A stretch of DNA of 54,899 bases from Microcella sp. (GCF_030645145.1 NZ_JAUSMI010000135.1:1-54899); one strand, 5' to 3'. Counted from the stretch's first letter, positions 1 to 8,773 are shown. Made by a program: numbers and translations. The notes: generated by a model not told the origin, from the letters alone.

Positions 1-4
1 CACG

Positions 5-59
5 CTTCGATAAGTGCGGAACGGGCGAGTACCGCTCACCCCCTCCGCACTTATCGAAG
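5..59. repeat. Palindromic repeat, variant A, copy 1
   Basis: Seen directly: a perfect 16-bp inverted repeat, CTTCGATAAGTGCGGA at 5-20 and its reverse complement at 44-59, separated by 23 nt. The spacer itself is partly self-complementary (GGGCGAG against CTCACCC). The same element recurs at 22493-22547 with identical arms and spacer length. It lies outside any credible gene. Function unknown; REP-like structure. Confidence 0.85.
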
Positions 60-82
60 GAGGTCAGACCCGGGTCGCCGCC

Positions 83-139
83 CCTTCCAAAACTACGGAG
101 TGCGTGAGCGCGATTCGCCCGCTCCGTACTTCTGGAAGG
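83..139. repeat. Palindromic repeat, variant B, copy 1
   Basis: Seen directly: 17-bp arms at 83-99 and 123-139 around a 23-nt spacer. The second arm is the reverse complement of CCTTCCAGAAGTACGGA; the first arm differs from that at two positions. It shares the core AAGTRCGGA and the spacer pattern with variant A, so both belong to one family. It sits 23 nt from variant A copy 1. The second copy of variant B is at 22385-22441. Confidence 0.8.
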
Positions 140-233
140 CAGGGCCACGGAATGCGGAAACGCCGGGCGGGCGCGGGCCCCGCCCGGCGAGACCCCGCCC
201 GCCCGACCACCCGACCGCCCGACGCGCCCCGCT

Positions 234-2534
234 CTACGGCCGCGGCAGCGTCGTGAACCCGCGCAGCCGCAGCGAGTTCGTCACCACGAACACGCTCGAG
301 AACGCCATGGCGAGCCCCGCGAGCAGCGGGTTGAGCAGCCCGAGCATCGCGACCGGGATCGCCGCGACGTTGTACCCGAACGCCCAGAACAGGTTGCCGA
401 TGATCGTGCGCAGCGTGCGTCGGGCGAGGCGGATGCCGTCGGCCACGACGAGCAGGTCTCCCGACACGATCGTGAGGTCGGAGGCCGCGATCGCGGCGTC
501 GGTCCCGCTGCCCATCGCGATGCCCAGGTCGGCCGCGGCGAGCGCCGCCGCATCGTTGACCCCGTCGCCGACCATCGCGACGACGTGCCCGTGCGCCTGC
601 AGCTCGCGGATGACGTCGAGCTTCCCCGCTGGCATCACTCCCGAGTGCACCTCGTCGATTCCGAGGCGATCAGCGACGACCGACGCCGCACCCTCGTTGT
701 CTCCCGTCAGCAGCACGACGTCGAGCCCCAGGTCGCGCAGTCGCGTGACCGCGAGCTCCGCCTCCGGCTTGAGCGTGTCGGCGAGAACGATGACGCCGGC
801 GAAGGCTCCGTCGATCGCGACGGCGATGGGCGTCGCGCCCTCCGCCTCGAACGACGACAGTGCCGAAGCAGGTACCGTGATCGCCCACTCCGACTCCAGC
901 CACGCAGCACGCCCGATCGCCACCGAGCGCCCGTCGACGACGGCCGTCACGCCCAGACCGGCGTGCGACGCGAAACCCTCAGCGGCGGGCAGAGAGACCC
1001 CGGTCGACCGCGCGTGGTCGACGACCGCGCGAGCGAGCGGGTGCTCGCTGCCCTCCTCCGCGGCCGCGGCGAGCGACAGAAGCGACGACGCAGAGAACCC
1101 GGCAGCCGGCACGACCGCCGTCACGGACATCCGCCCCGTCGTCACGGTGCCCGTCTTGTCGAGCACGATCGTGTCGATGCGGCGGGTGCGCTCGAGAACC
1201 TGGGGCCCCTTGATCAGGATGCCCAACTGCGAGCCGCGCCCCGTGCCGACCATGAGCGCGGTCGGGGTCGCGAGTCCGAGCGCGCACGGGCACGCGATGA
1301 TGAGGGTCGCGACGGCGGCCGTGAAGCCGAGCTCGATCGACCCGGTGAAGATAACCCACCCGAGAAGGGTGAGCAGCGCGAGGCCGATGACAACGGGCAC
1401 GAAGATGCCCGAGACGCGGTCGGCGAGGCGCTGCACCTCGGCCTTGCCCGTCTGCGCCTCTTCGACGAGGCGGCCGAGGCGCGCGAGCTCGGTGTCGGCG
1501 CCGACGCGCGAGGCCTCGACGACGATGCGGCCCGAGACGTTGACGGTGCCGCCGACGACGCGCGAATCCATCTCGACGTCGACCGGCACCGACTCGCCCG
1601 TGAGCAGCGACGCGTCGACCGACGAGACGCCCTCGACGACGACGCCGTCGGTCGCGATCTTCTCGCCCGGGCGCACGACGAAGCGGTCGTTGACCTGCAG
1701 CTGGTCGACGGGCACCTTCACCTCGACGCCGTCGCGCAGCACCGAGGCGTCGCGCGCGGCGAGGTCGAGCAGCGCGTTGAGCGCCGCCCCCGACTCGCGC
1801 TTCGCGCGCGCCTCGAGGTACCGCCCGAGCAGGATGAACACCGTCACCGCCGCGGCGACCTCGAGGTAGATCTCGTGCGCGCCGGTCTCGGGGGTTCCGA
1901 AGAGCTGGAGCGTCATCGTCATGCCGGGCATGCCGGCCTCGCCGAGGAACAGCGCGTACAGCGACCACAGGAAGGCCGCCGAGACGCCGAGCGAGATAAG
2001 GGTGTCCATCGTGGCGTTGCCGTGCCGCGCGTTGACGGCGGCCGCTCGGTGGAACGGCCACGCCCCCCACACCGCGACGGGCGCCGCGAGGGTGAGCGCG
2101 AGCCACTGCCAGTACGTGAACTGCAGCGGCGGAATCATCGACATGAGCAGCACGGGCACCGTGAGCACGGCCGAGATGATGAGCCGCTGACGCAGGGCGG
2201 CGAGCGCGTCGGGGCGGGCGTCGCCGGCGGCGCCGGCCTCGCCCGATGCGGGGGCGGATGCCCCGCTCGCGACACGCGGCGCCGTCACGCTCGCCTGGTA
2301 CCCGGCCTTCTCCACCGCTGCGATGAGCACGGAGGCATCGAGCTGCCCGTCGGCATCCGGAGCGACCCGCACGGTCGCCTTCTCGGTCGCGTAGTTGACG
2401 GTCGCCTCGACGCCGGGCACCTTGTTGAGCCCGCGCTCGATGCGGTTGGCGCATGAGGCGCACGTCATGCCGACGAGGTCGAGCTGCAGCTCGGGGGCGG
2501 CGGTCGGCGCCGCGGAGGAATCGGTGAGAGTCAT
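234..2534 (-). CDS. copA: Copper-translocating P1B-type ATPase
   Basis: Exports copper from the cytoplasm using ATP. The 766-residue protein starts at the ATG at 2534, which has GAGGAG 8 nt upstream. It has one N-terminal HMA domain with GMTCASC at residues 22-28, then paired membrane helices, the TGES actuator motif, the metal-binding CPC in a membrane helix ([13 protein letters not shown]), the phosphorylated Asp in DKTGTVT, an SEHPLA loop and the [10 protein letters not shown] hinge. CPC marks a Cu(I)/Ag(I) transporter. The gene starts 11 nt after the stop of the DUF305 gene, so the two form an operon probably driven from the operator at 3212-3228. Length is normal for a one-HMA actinobacterial CopA. 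Confidence 0.95.
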   Translation of the reverse strand: MTLTDSSAAPTAAPELQLDLVGMTCASCANRIERGLNKVPGVEATVNYATEKATVRVAPDADGQLDASVLIAAVEKAGYQASVTAPRVASGASAPASGEAGAAGDARPDALAALRQRLIISAVLTVPVLLMSMIPPLQFTYWQWLALTLAAPVAVWGAWPFHRAAAVNARHGNATMDTLISLGVSAAFLWSLYALFLGEAGMPGMTMTLQLFGTPETGAHEIYLEVAAAVTVFILLGRYLEARAKRESGAALNALLDLAARDASVLRDGVEVKVPVDQLQVNDRFVVRPGEKIATDGVVVEGVSSVDASLLTGESVPVDVEMDSRVVGGTVNVSGRIVVEASRVGADTELARLGRLVEEAQTGKAEVQRLADRVSGIFVPVVIGLALLTLLGWVIFTGSIELGFTAAVATLIIACPCALGLATPTALMVGTGRGSQLGILIKGPQVLERTRRIDTIVLDKTGTVTTGRMSVTAVVPAAGFSASSLLSLAAAAEEGSEHPLARAVVDHARSTGVSLPAAEGFASHAGLGVTAVVDGRSVAIGRAAWLESEWAITVPASALSSFEAEGATPIAVAIDGAFAGVIVLADTLKPEAELAVTRLRDLGLDVVLLTGDNEGAASVVADRLGIDEVHSGVMPAGKLDVIRELQAHGHVVAMVGDGVNDAAALAAADLGIAMGSGTDAAIAASDLTIVSGDLLVVADGIRLARRTLRTIIGNLFWAFGYNVAAIPVAMLGLLNPLLAGLAMAFSSVFVVTNSLRLRGFTTLPRP

Positions 2535-2545
2535 GCGGGGGCTCC

Positions 2546-3181
2546 TCAGCGCTCGGCGAGCAGGTCGTTCATCGCGTCGATCTCGACCTGCTGGGTCTCG
2601 ATGATGGTCTCGGCGAGCTCGGCGACCTCGGTCGATTCGCCGTCGTCGAGGACGTCCTGCGCCATGTCGATCGCGCCCTCGTGGTGCTCGACCATGCCCT
2701 CGAGGTAGAGGCGCTCGGCCTCGTCGCCCTCGGCCTCCTCGATGGCCTCGAGGTCGTCGTCGCTCATCATGCCGCCGGGGCCGTCGCCGCCGTCGTGGCC
2801 GCCGTGACCGCCACCGGGCATGGTCGGCACGCCCCACTCGTCGAGCCACTCCTCCATGAGCTCGATCTCGGGATCCTGCGCGGCGATGATCTGCTCGGCG
2901 AGCTCGACGATCTCGGGGTCGATGTCGTCGCGCCCGAGCACGAGCTCGCTCATCTCGATGGCCTGCTCGTGGTGGGGGATCATCATCATCGTGAACATGG
3001 CGTCGGCCTGGTTGACGCCGTCGGGCAGGTCGCCCAAGGGCATCCCGCCCGGGCCGGTCGAGCCGCCCGTGTTGACGGTCGCGCACCCGGCGAGGGCGAG
3101 CGCGAGAGCGGCGGTGCCGGCGATCGCGGCGACGACGGATGCGCGGCGGCGAGCGGGTCGAGCGATGGTCGTGCGAGTCAT
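2546..3181 (-). CDS. DUF305 lipoprotein
   Basis: A 211-residue exported protein. The N-terminus has Arg-rich residues, a hydrophobic stretch and a lipobox ending LAGC with Cys33, so it should be anchored on the outer face of the membrane. Two copies of the DUF305 signature are visible: [13 protein letters not shown] and [13 protein letters not shown], each with paired His and Met residues suited to metal binding. DUF305 proteins commonly sit beside copper exporters. Here it is the first gene of an operon with copA, which supports a role in periplasmic-side copper binding; that role is inferred. The ATG at 3181 follows GGGAGG. Confidence 0.88.
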   Translation of the reverse strand: MTRTTIARPARRRASVVAAIAGTAALALALAGCATVNTGGSTGPGGMPLGDLPDGVNQADAMFTMMMIPHHEQAIEMSELVLGRDDIDPEIVELAEQIIAAQDPEIELMEEWLDEWGVPTMPGGGHGGHDGGDGPGGMMSDDDLEAIEEAEGDEAERLYLEGMVEHHEGAIDMAQDVLDDGESTEVAELAETIIETQQVEIDAMNDLLAER

Positions 3182-3211
3182 GAGAGGCCTCCCTGTCGCG
3201 ACAAGTATCGC

Positions 3212-3228
3212 ATACCCCGGGGGGGTAT
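3212..3228. promoter_or_regulatory. CsoR-like copper operator upstream of DUF305-copA
   Basis: ATACCCC followed by a G-tract and TAT forms a G/C-tract inverted repeat typical of CsoR operators (TACCCC...GGGGTA). It lies 31 nt upstream of the DUF305 start codon. A closely matching site precedes the HMA protein gene at 3679-3695. No csoR gene is in the window. Confidence 0.7.
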
Positions 3229-3254
3229 TACAACCCCGCCCGGATGAATGACGA

Positions 3255-3297
3255 CGGCCCCCGTTCCGCAGCCGCAGTGGGCGCGGCACGAGGGCCG
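3255..3297 (-). terminator. Possible terminator after the HMA protein gene
   Basis: CGGCCC at 3255-3260 and GGGCCG at 3292-3297 can pair; flanking TGA and TCA extend the stem with a bulge. It lies just beyond the stop of the gene at 3311. The loop is long (31 nt) and there is no clear T-tract, so this is a weak call. Confidence 0.3.
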
Positions 3298-3310
3298 GTC
3301 ATGTGAGCGA

Positions 3311-3649
3311 TCAGGCGAGCTGGTAGCCCGCCTCCTCGACCGCGGCGCGGATCTTCGCCTCGTCGATCGGGCCGGCCGACTGCACGGTCACGCGCGAGGC
3401 GCCGCCCTTGACGAGCGCGACCTCCACGGCCTGCACGCCATCGACGGCGCCGACCTCCTCCCTGACGCTCGCGACGCAGTGGCCGCAGGTCATGCCGGTC
3501 ACGAGGTACTCGTTCGCGTCGACCGCGGCCGTCGCGTCGGCCGTCGCGGGGGCCTCGGCAGCGCCGTGGCCGCAGCCGCACGCGCCGCCTCCGCAGCATC
3601 CGCCGCCGCTCGCGGACGCGGAGTCGCCGAGCAGGTTGAGTCGAGTCAT
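3311..3649 (-). CDS. Small HMA-domain protein (CopZ-like copper chaperone)
   Basis: A 112-residue protein ending in a heavy-metal-associated domain with GMTCGHC and the usual beta-alpha-beta-beta-alpha-beta length. Before the domain is a short Cys/His-rich segment (CCGGGACGCGHG), which could bind metal in addition. ATG at 3649 is preferred because GGAGA lies 7 nt before it; an upstream in-frame ATG at 3664 would add five residues but lacks a Shine-Dalgarno. A CsoR-like operator (3679-3695) is just upstream, so expression should follow copper. It may hand Cu(I) to the ATPase at 234-2534 (inferred). Confidence 0.85.
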   Translation of the reverse strand: MTRLNLLGDSASASGGGCCGGGACGCGHGAAEAPATADATAAVDANEYLVTGMTCGHCVASVREEVGAVDGVQAVEVALVKGGASRVTVQSAGPIDEAKIRAAVEEAGYQLA

Positions 3650-3678
3650 GTCGTTGGTCTCCATACGACCAGTGTCGC

Positions 3679-3695
3679 ATACCCCATGGGGGTAC
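3679..3695. promoter_or_regulatory. CsoR-like copper operator upstream of the HMA protein
   Basis: TACCCC-AT-GGGGGTA is a near-perfect inverted repeat at 3680-3694, closely similar to the one at 3212-3228. It sits 30 nt upstream of the preferred ATG (3649), overlapping the place where a promoter is expected. Confidence 0.7.
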
Positions 3696-3847
3696 GTGAA
3701 GCCGATCCCCCGCTCGACCCGCCGAACCAGGAGCGGACGGTCAGTCAATCGGCATCGAACCCGCGGCGAGCATCCAGCAATCGTGCTTAGCGTCGCGATG
3801 TCGGCGCTTGCCCTGGGCGCCGTTCTCTCTGAGCGACGGAGCCCGGA

Positions 3848-5200
3848 TTGCCTCGCACGCGCGCGCACGACGCCGACCTCGTGATCCTTGGCGCGGGCTG
3901 CGCGGGGCTCGCGCTCGCGGCGCGGCTCGCGGCGGGCGACTCGGGGCTCCGGGTGATCGCGGTGGATGCCCGCACCGACTACGCCGACGACCGCTCGTGG
4001 TGCTTCTGGGCGGGGCCCGATCACGAGCTGCGGTCGATCGTCCACCGCGAGTGGAGCACGTGGGCGTACCAGGCCGAGAGCGGCCCCGCCCACGCGCACG
4101 GCGTCGACGGCATGACGTACCAGTACATCCGCGGCACCGATTTCTACGCTCGCTGCCGCGCGCTCATCGACGCGAGCCCGACGGTCGAGCTGCGCCTCGG
4201 CGTCGCGGCGGGCTCGCTGCGCGCCCTCGATCCGGCCGAGGGCGAGGGGGTCGTCGTGAGCACGACGGCCGGCGACCTCACCGCCCGCTGGGTCGTCGAC
4301 ACGCGCCCGCGCCGCACCGCCGCCTTGCTCTTCCAGTGCTTCTCGGGCGTCGAGATCGACCACGGCGGCGCGCTCGACCTCGCCGCGCTCGGCATCGAGC
4401 CCGGCGCCGTGGGCCTCATGACGGGGATGCGCGCCGACGCCGACGGCCTCGGCTTCGTCTACGTCCTCCCGCTGTCCGCGACCACGGCCCTCGTCGAGTG
4501 GACGCGCTTCTCCCCCGCCCCGCTGCGCGCCTCCGTGGTGCGCGCCGGGCGCGACGCCGCGCTCGCCTCCCTCGGAGCGCCCCTCGGCGCCCCCCACGTC
4601 CGCGTCCTCCGCGAGGAGGGCGGCGTGCTCCCGATGGGCCGCGTGCCGAGCGGGGCCGCCGACGCGACGCCGAGCATCCCCGGGGTCGTCGTCGCGGGTG
4701 CGGCGGGCGGCGCCCTCCGCGACGCCTCCGGCTACGGGTTCGCGCGCATCCAGGCCTGGGCCCGCGACTGCGCCGACGGTCTCGCGCGGGGTGAGGCTCC
4801 GGTCGGCCACCCGCCCGAGCCGTTCGTCCGCCGCCAGATGGACCGCATCTTCCTCCAAGCCCTCCGCGCGCACCTCGATCGCACCGCCGACTACTTCGCC
4901 GCGATGGCGCGCGGCGTCGCGCCAGCCCGACTGCTGCGCTTCCTCACCGACCGCGCGCGGCTGAGCGACCTGCTCGCGATCATCGCGAGCCTGCCGCTGC
5001 TGCCGTTCCTCGCGCAGCTGCCCGACCGCTCGCGCGCGCTCGCGACGAGCTCGGCGCGGCGCCCCGACCTCGTGCGGGCGCTCCCGCGCATCCGGCGAGC
5101 GCCGGCCGCTGCCCCTTCCGCCGTGCCGTCGCGGCACCCCGCCGCGCGCCCCGCAGCGCCCGAGCCGACCGGCGACGCGCTCGAGCAGGTCGCGTGGTGA
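3848..5200 (+). CDS. crtY: Lycopene beta-cyclase family protein
   Basis: Predicted to cyclise lycopene to beta-carotene. The 450-residue protein begins with a Rossmann dinucleotide fold, DLVILGAGCAGLALAARL, at about residues 10-27, followed by DDRSWCFW, a signature region of CrtY-type cyclases. It is somewhat longer than the family norm because of an Ala/Pro/Arg-rich C-terminal tail. Translation starts at TTG 3848, with GGAG 7 nt upstream. The stop overlaps the start of the Brp/Blh gene, so the two are translationally coupled. The upstream carotenoid genes (crtE, crtB, crtI) are not in the window. Confidence 0.85.
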   Translation: MPRTRAHDADLVILGAGCAGLALAARLAAGDSGLRVIAVDARTDYADDRSWCFWAGPDHELRSIVHREWSTWAYQAESGPAHAHGVDGMTYQYIRGTDFYARCRALIDASPTVELRLGVAAGSLRALDPAEGEGVVVSTTAGDLTARWVVDTRPRRTAALLFQCFSGVEIDHGGALDLAALGIEPGAVGLMTGMRADADGLGFVYVLPLSATTALVEWTRFSPAPLRASVVRAGRDAALASLGAPLGAPHVRVLREEGGVLPMGRVPSGAADATPSIPGVVVAGAAGGALRDASGYGFARIQAWARDCADGLARGEAPVGHPPEPFVRRQMDRIFLQALRAHLDRTADYFAAMARGVAPARLLRFLTDRARLSDLLAIIASLPLLPFLAQLPDRSRALATSSARRPDLVRALPRIRRAPAAAPSAVPSRHPAARPAAPEPTGDALEQVAW

Positions 5201-6162
5201 CGGAGACGGCGACCGCGAGCCCGACCGCCGCGAACGCCGGCGACGCCGCCCCGGGCATGCGCCCCCACCCCCGCGCCCCGCGCGAGACCTACCTCTTCAC
5301 CGCGACGGCCCTCGCGACGATCCTGGCGTTCCTCCTCGCCGACCCCGAGCCGCCGCTCGTCGTGCAGATCGCCGCGATCGCGATCCTCGCCGCCGTGCTC
5401 GGCATGCCGCACGGAGCCCTCGACCCGCTCATCGCCCGTCGCCTCGGGCTGTGGCGCGGTCCGCTGAGCTTAGGCGCCTTCAATCTCGTCTACTCGGGGC
5501 TCGCGGTCGCGGTCGTCATGCTGTGGATCGTCGCTCCGGTGCCGAGCCTCGTGCTCTTCCTCGTCGTCTCCGCGGTGCACTTCGGCGGCGACTGGATGCG
5601 CGAGCGCTCGCCCGCGCCCCGCGCTCTCGCGGGCGCGGCGCTCCTGTCGTTCCCGGCGTTCCGTGACGAGGATGCCGTGGCCGGCCTCTACGCGACCCTC
5701 GCCGGGGAGGGCGCCCGCTCGGTCGCCGCGGCGCAGGCCGCGCTGGGTCTGCCGCTGCTCGTCCTGCTCCTCGTGCTCGCGGTCCTCGCCGCCCGACGCG
5801 CCCCGCACGAGGCCGTCGAGCTCGGCCTCGTCGCGCTGCTCGCCCTCACGACGCCGCCCCTCGTGTTCTTCATCGTCTACTTCTGCACGCTGCACAGCGC
5901 TCGTCACTTGCGCGAGGGCTTCGCCGAGGAGAGAGCGCAGCCCCGCCGCCTGACGGCGCTGGTCGTCGTCGCGTACACGGTCATCCCGCTCATCGCCGCC
6001 GGCATCTTCCTCGCCGCGACCGCCGGAACCGCGAGCCTCGACGATCAGCTCCTCCGCGTCGTTTTCATCGGTCTCGCGGCGCTCACCGTGCCGCACATGG
6101 TGCTCGTCGGCCTCGGCGACCGGGCGCTGCGGCGAGACGAGCAGGCGGCCGCGCAGCCCTAG
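5194..6162 (+). CDS. blh: Brp/Blh family beta-carotene 15,15'-dioxygenase
   Basis: Integral membrane enzyme that splits beta-carotene into two retinals. It has 322 residues and about eight hydrophobic helices. Conserved His-containing segments for the iron centre are visible: GMPHGALD, HFGGDW and YFCTLHSARHL. The GTG start at 5194 (or the next GTG, 5197) overlaps the crtY stop. Coupling with a lycopene cyclase indicates that the end product of this operon is retinal, the chromophore of microbial rhodopsins. No rhodopsin gene lies in the window. The stop codon shares the tetranucleotide CTAG with the stop of the convergent EamA gene. Confidence 0.88.
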   Translation: MVTETATASPTAANAGDAAPGMRPHPRAPRETYLFTATALATILAFLLADPEPPLVVQIAAIAILAAVLGMPHGALDPLIARRLGLWRGPLSLGAFNLVYSGLAVAVVMLWIVAPVPSLVLFLVVSAVHFGGDWMRERSPAPRALAGAALLSFPAFRDEDAVAGLYATLAGEGARSVAAAQAALGLPLLVLLLVLAVLAARRAPHEAVELGLVALLALTTPPLVFFIVYFCTLHSARHLREGFAEERAQPRRLTALVVVAYTVIPLIAAGIFLAATAGTASLDDQLLRVVFIGLAALTVPHMVLVGLGDRALRRDEQAAAQP

Positions 6163-7055
6163 CCGATGAGCTCGGGCAGCTGATCGCCGTCGCGAGCGGG
6201 AGGCCGAGCATCCGCCCCGTCGACGGAACGCCGACCGCCGCGCTGGGCCGCCGCTCCCGCGAGCACGACGATGACGATGCCGACGACCTGCACCGCCGAC
6301 GGCGACTGGGCGAGGATCAGCAGGCCGAGCACGAGCCCGATCGCGGGCTCGACGGCCATGAGCGTGCCGAACGCGGTGTGGGTCATGCGGCGGAGGGCGA
6401 GCATCTCGAGCGCGAACGGCAGCACGGGCAGCAGCAGCGCGAGGCCGAGGGCGATGAGCAGCACCGCGCCGTCGATCTGCCCCCACGCCTGCGGCACGCC
6501 GACGACCGCCGCGGCGAGCGCCGCGACCGGGATCGTGAGGGCGAGCCCCTGGATGCCGTCGAATCGGTCGCCGATGCGCTGCGTGTAGAGGATGTACGTG
6601 CCCCAGCCGATGCCGGCGAGCGCCGCGAACAGCACTCCGAGCAGGTCGATCTCGCCGAGCCACGGCTCGGTCAGCAGCACGACGCCGGAGAACGCGACGA
6701 TCGGCCACACGAGCGCGCGACGGCCTCCGCTGCGCACCGCCGCGACGGTGAGCGGGCCGAGGAACTCGATCGCGACCGCCGTGCCGAGAGGGATGCGCTC
6801 GAGCGCGGCGAGGAAGAACACTGTCATGAGGCCGGTGGCGACCCCCAAAGCCAGCAACGGCACCACGTCGGCGCGACGGATCGCCGCGAGCCGCGGCCGC
6901 GCGATGAGCAGGAAGACGATCGCCCCCATGCTGAGCCGCAACCACGCGGTGCCGGCCGCGCCGACCTCGTCGATGAGCCCGACCGAGAGCGCGGAGCCGA
7001 GCTGCACCGAGAACATGGCGAGCACGGCGAAGCTCCACGGCGGAACGCGCGTCAT
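6159..7055 (-). CDS. EamA family transporter (RhtA-like)
   Basis: A 298-residue membrane protein with ten hydrophobic segments arranged as two EamA repeats, the drug/metabolite transporter fold. Resemblance is to the RhtA threonine/homoserine exporter group (FLGPLTVAAVRS, LEMLALRRMTHTAFGTLMAVEPAIG). Start ATG at 7055 overlaps the stop of the regulator gene upstream (ATGA), so the regulator and exporter form one operon. The substrate is not evident; the XRE-cupin partner suggests a small effector, perhaps an amino acid, sensed by the cupin domain. Confidence 0.85.
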   Translation of the reverse strand: MTRVPPWSFAVLAMFSVQLGSALSVGLIDEVGAAGTAWLRLSMGAIVFLLIARPRLAAIRRADVVPLLALGVATGLMTVFFLAALERIPLGTAVAIEFLGPLTVAAVRSGGRRALVWPIVAFSGVVLLTEPWLGEIDLLGVLFAALAGIGWGTYILYTQRIGDRFDGIQGLALTIPVAALAAAVVGVPQAWGQIDGAVLLIALGLALLLPVLPFALEMLALRRMTHTAFGTLMAVEPAIGLVLGLLILAQSPSAVQVVGIVIVVLAGAAAQRGGRRSVDGADARPPARDGDQLPELIG

Positions 7056-7666
7056 GAGCCGCTCGCTGTCGCGTGCGCGCCGGGTCGTGCGCCGCCGCCG
7101 GCCGGCTCGTACACGGCGAGGGAGAATCGCGAGCGATCGGAGCCGGACGCGGCGTATGCGTGAGCGACGTCGCCGGCGAACGCCACGGCATCCCCCGCCG
7201 TCAGCTCGTGGGCGACGCCGTCGACCGTCACGGAGAGCGCGCCCTCGAGAACGTGCAGGAGCTCGCGCGTGCCCGGCGTGTGCGCCTCGGAGTCGTGTCG
7301 CTCGCCCGCCTCGAGCGTCCACTCCCACAGCTCGAAGGCGTCGGGCAGGGTCGCGCTCGCGACGAGCACGCCGCGACCGCCGTGGTCGCCGCTCCAGAGC
7401 ACGGCGCCGGATCCCGCCTGCGTCACGGTCGCCGCGGCGCGCGTCGGCGGCTCGACGAGTACCGGAAGCCCCACCCCGAGCGCCTCGCTGAGCTTGAGCA
7501 GCGTGCCGAGGCTCGGGTTCGCGGCGCCCTGCTCGACCGTCACGAGCAGGCGGCGGCTGACGCCGGCGGCGTCGGCGAGCTGGTCGAGCGTCCACTGCCG
7601 CGCCTGGCGCTCGTGGCGCACGCGCGCGCCGATGGCGACCGCGAGGCCGCTGATCTCGTCTTCCAT
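7052..7666 (-). CDS. XRE-family regulator with C-terminal cupin domain
   Basis: A 204-residue DNA-binding protein. An N-terminal helix-turn-helix (about residues 11-65, with the typical LADAAGVSRRLLVTVEQGAANPS) is followed by a cupin barrel (about 125-190, ELLHVLEGALSVTVDG, DAVAFAGDVAHAY). Such proteins usually repress or activate an adjacent transport or metabolic gene on binding a small ligand. Its stop overlaps the start of the EamA exporter. A perfect 8-bp inverted repeat sits one nucleotide upstream of the start codon, over the probable promoter, so autoregulation is likely. Confidence 0.87.
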   Translation of the reverse strand: MEDEISGLAVAIGARVRHERQARQWTLDQLADAAGVSRRLLVTVEQGAANPSLGTLLKLSEALGVGLPVLVEPPTRAAATVTQAGSGAVLWSGDHGGRGVLVASATLPDAFELWEWTLEAGERHDSEAHTPGTRELLHVLEGALSVTVDGVAHELTAGDAVAFAGDVAHAYAASGSDRSRFSLAVYEPAGGGARPGAHATASGS

Positions 7667-7667
7667 G

Positions 7668-7687
7668 TAGTGCAGAATACTGCACTA
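7668..7687 (-). promoter_or_regulatory. Operator/leaderless promoter of the XRE-cupin gene
   Basis: TAGTGCAG-AATA-CTGCACTA is a perfect 8-bp inverted repeat with a 4-nt spacer. A third half-site, GTGCAG, lies at 7691-7696. On the minus strand TATTCT (7674-7679) inside the palindrome reads as a -10 element placed 7 nt before the ATG, which fits a leaderless transcript. Binding here would block RNA polymerase directly. Confidence 0.65.
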
Positions 7688-7704
7688 TCTGTGCAGACGG
7701 ATGC

Positions 7705-8145
7705 TCAGCCTGGGGTCAGCGCCTTCTGGAAGTGGTACGAACTGATGCGGTACCCCTCGGCGAAGTAAAGGCGGTGCGCGGCCTGCCGCTCGGGCTGCAC
7801 GCCCGAGTCGAGGTGCACCTCGACGATGCCCTCCGCCGCCGCGAGCGCGTCGATCCAGCGCAGGAGCGCCGTCGCGCCGCCCTTGCCGCGCCCGTCGGGC
7901 AGCGTCGACAGGTCGTCGATGTAGACGTGCCGCCCCCACGCGAGCTTCTCCTCGACGCGGAACCCCGCGACCGACACGGCGTGCTCGTGCTCGCCGTCGA
8001 ATGCGCCGATCAGCCGGTAGCCCTGCGCGAACTGGCTCCGCACGCGCGCGACGAATGCGGGCTCGTCGCCGACCTGCGGCCGCAGCTCGCGCATCGCCGC
8101 GTGCGCGAGGCGGCAGTCGTCATCGGACAGTTCGCGGACATCCAT
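7705..8145 (-). CDS. GNAT family N-acetyltransferase
   Basis: A 146-residue acetyltransferase of the Gcn5-related fold. Motif A is clear: VYIDDLSTLPDGRGKGGATALL, where RGKGGA forms the acetyl-CoA pyrophosphate loop. The C-terminal strand-helix EVHLDSGVQPERQAAHRLYFAEGY is the usual motif B with the family's YF-x-x-GY signature. The acceptor substrate cannot be told from sequence. It is separated by 24 nt from the YaeQ-family gene upstream on the same strand, so the two may be co-transcribed. Confidence 0.88.
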   Translation of the reverse strand: MDVRELSDDDCRLAHAAMRELRPQVGDEPAFVARVRSQFAQGYRLIGAFDGEHEHAVSVAGFRVEEKLAWGRHVYIDDLSTLPDGRGKGGATALLRWIDALAAAEGIVEVHLDSGVQPERQAAHRLYFAEGYRISSYHFQKALTPG

Positions 8146-8169
8146 GCGACCACTGAACCAGAAAGCGCG

Positions 8170-8709
8170 TCAGGCGAGCGGATGCTCGTGGATCGCCGTG
8201 CTGAACGTCGACCCGTTCAGCTCGAGGTACAGCTGCTGCTCGGTGACCGAGACCGTGAGGGTGTTGCGCCGCTCGAGCGCGCTCGTCGCGTCGTCGATGA
8301 AGCCGGGGTCGAAGCTGTAGAGGCTGATGCGCTCGGCGTCGTGGATCTTCTTGCCCGCCCACAGCGCGAGCACCTTCGCGGGGTCGCGGTGCGTGTAGAT
8401 CGCGGTGCGCTCGGCGAGCTTGCTGCCGCGATGGAGCCGATCGGCGTCGGGCGCGCCCACCTCGATCCAGCCGGTCAGCAGTCCGCTGCGGTCACGGATG
8501 ACCACTGCGGGCTCGTCAACCGCCGAGACGCCCTCGCTGAACTGAGCACCCTCATCCCATTCGAGGCAGAAGGCCAGCACGCGCACGAGCATGTAGGAGT
8601 CGGTCTCGGACGGGTGCCGCGCCACCCGCAGCGAGAGCTCCTCGTACACGCCTCGGTCGACGTCGGCGAGCGACCCCGTGAACGTGTGCATCACTGCGCC
8701 GGCTGCCAT
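8170..8709 (-). CDS. yaeQ: YaeQ family protein
   Basis: A 179-residue protein, close to the 181 residues of E. coli YaeQ. Family hallmarks are FTGSLADVDRGVYEELSLRVARHPSETD near the N-terminus, the WIEVGAPDADRLHRGSK segment and AERTAIYTH. Structural work places the YaeQ fold in the PD-(D/E)xK nuclease-like superfamily, but its activity is not established. Start ATG 8709 is chosen over an upstream in-frame ATG at 8745 because family similarity begins right after it; neither has a strong ribosome-binding site. Confidence 0.82.
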   Translation of the reverse strand: MAAGAVMHTFTGSLADVDRGVYEELSLRVARHPSETDSYMLVRVLAFCLEWDEGAQFSEGVSAVDEPAVVIRDRSGLLTGWIEVGAPDADRLHRGSKLAERTAIYTHRDPAKVLALWAGKKIHDAERISLYSFDPGFIDDATSALERRNTLTVSVTEQQLYLELNGSTFSTAIHEHPLA

Positions 8710-8773
8710 GGTGCTCGAGCCTACGGGTCGCCGCGGCCCGCGCATTCACCCCCGGACGCGCCGGGAGACGCGA

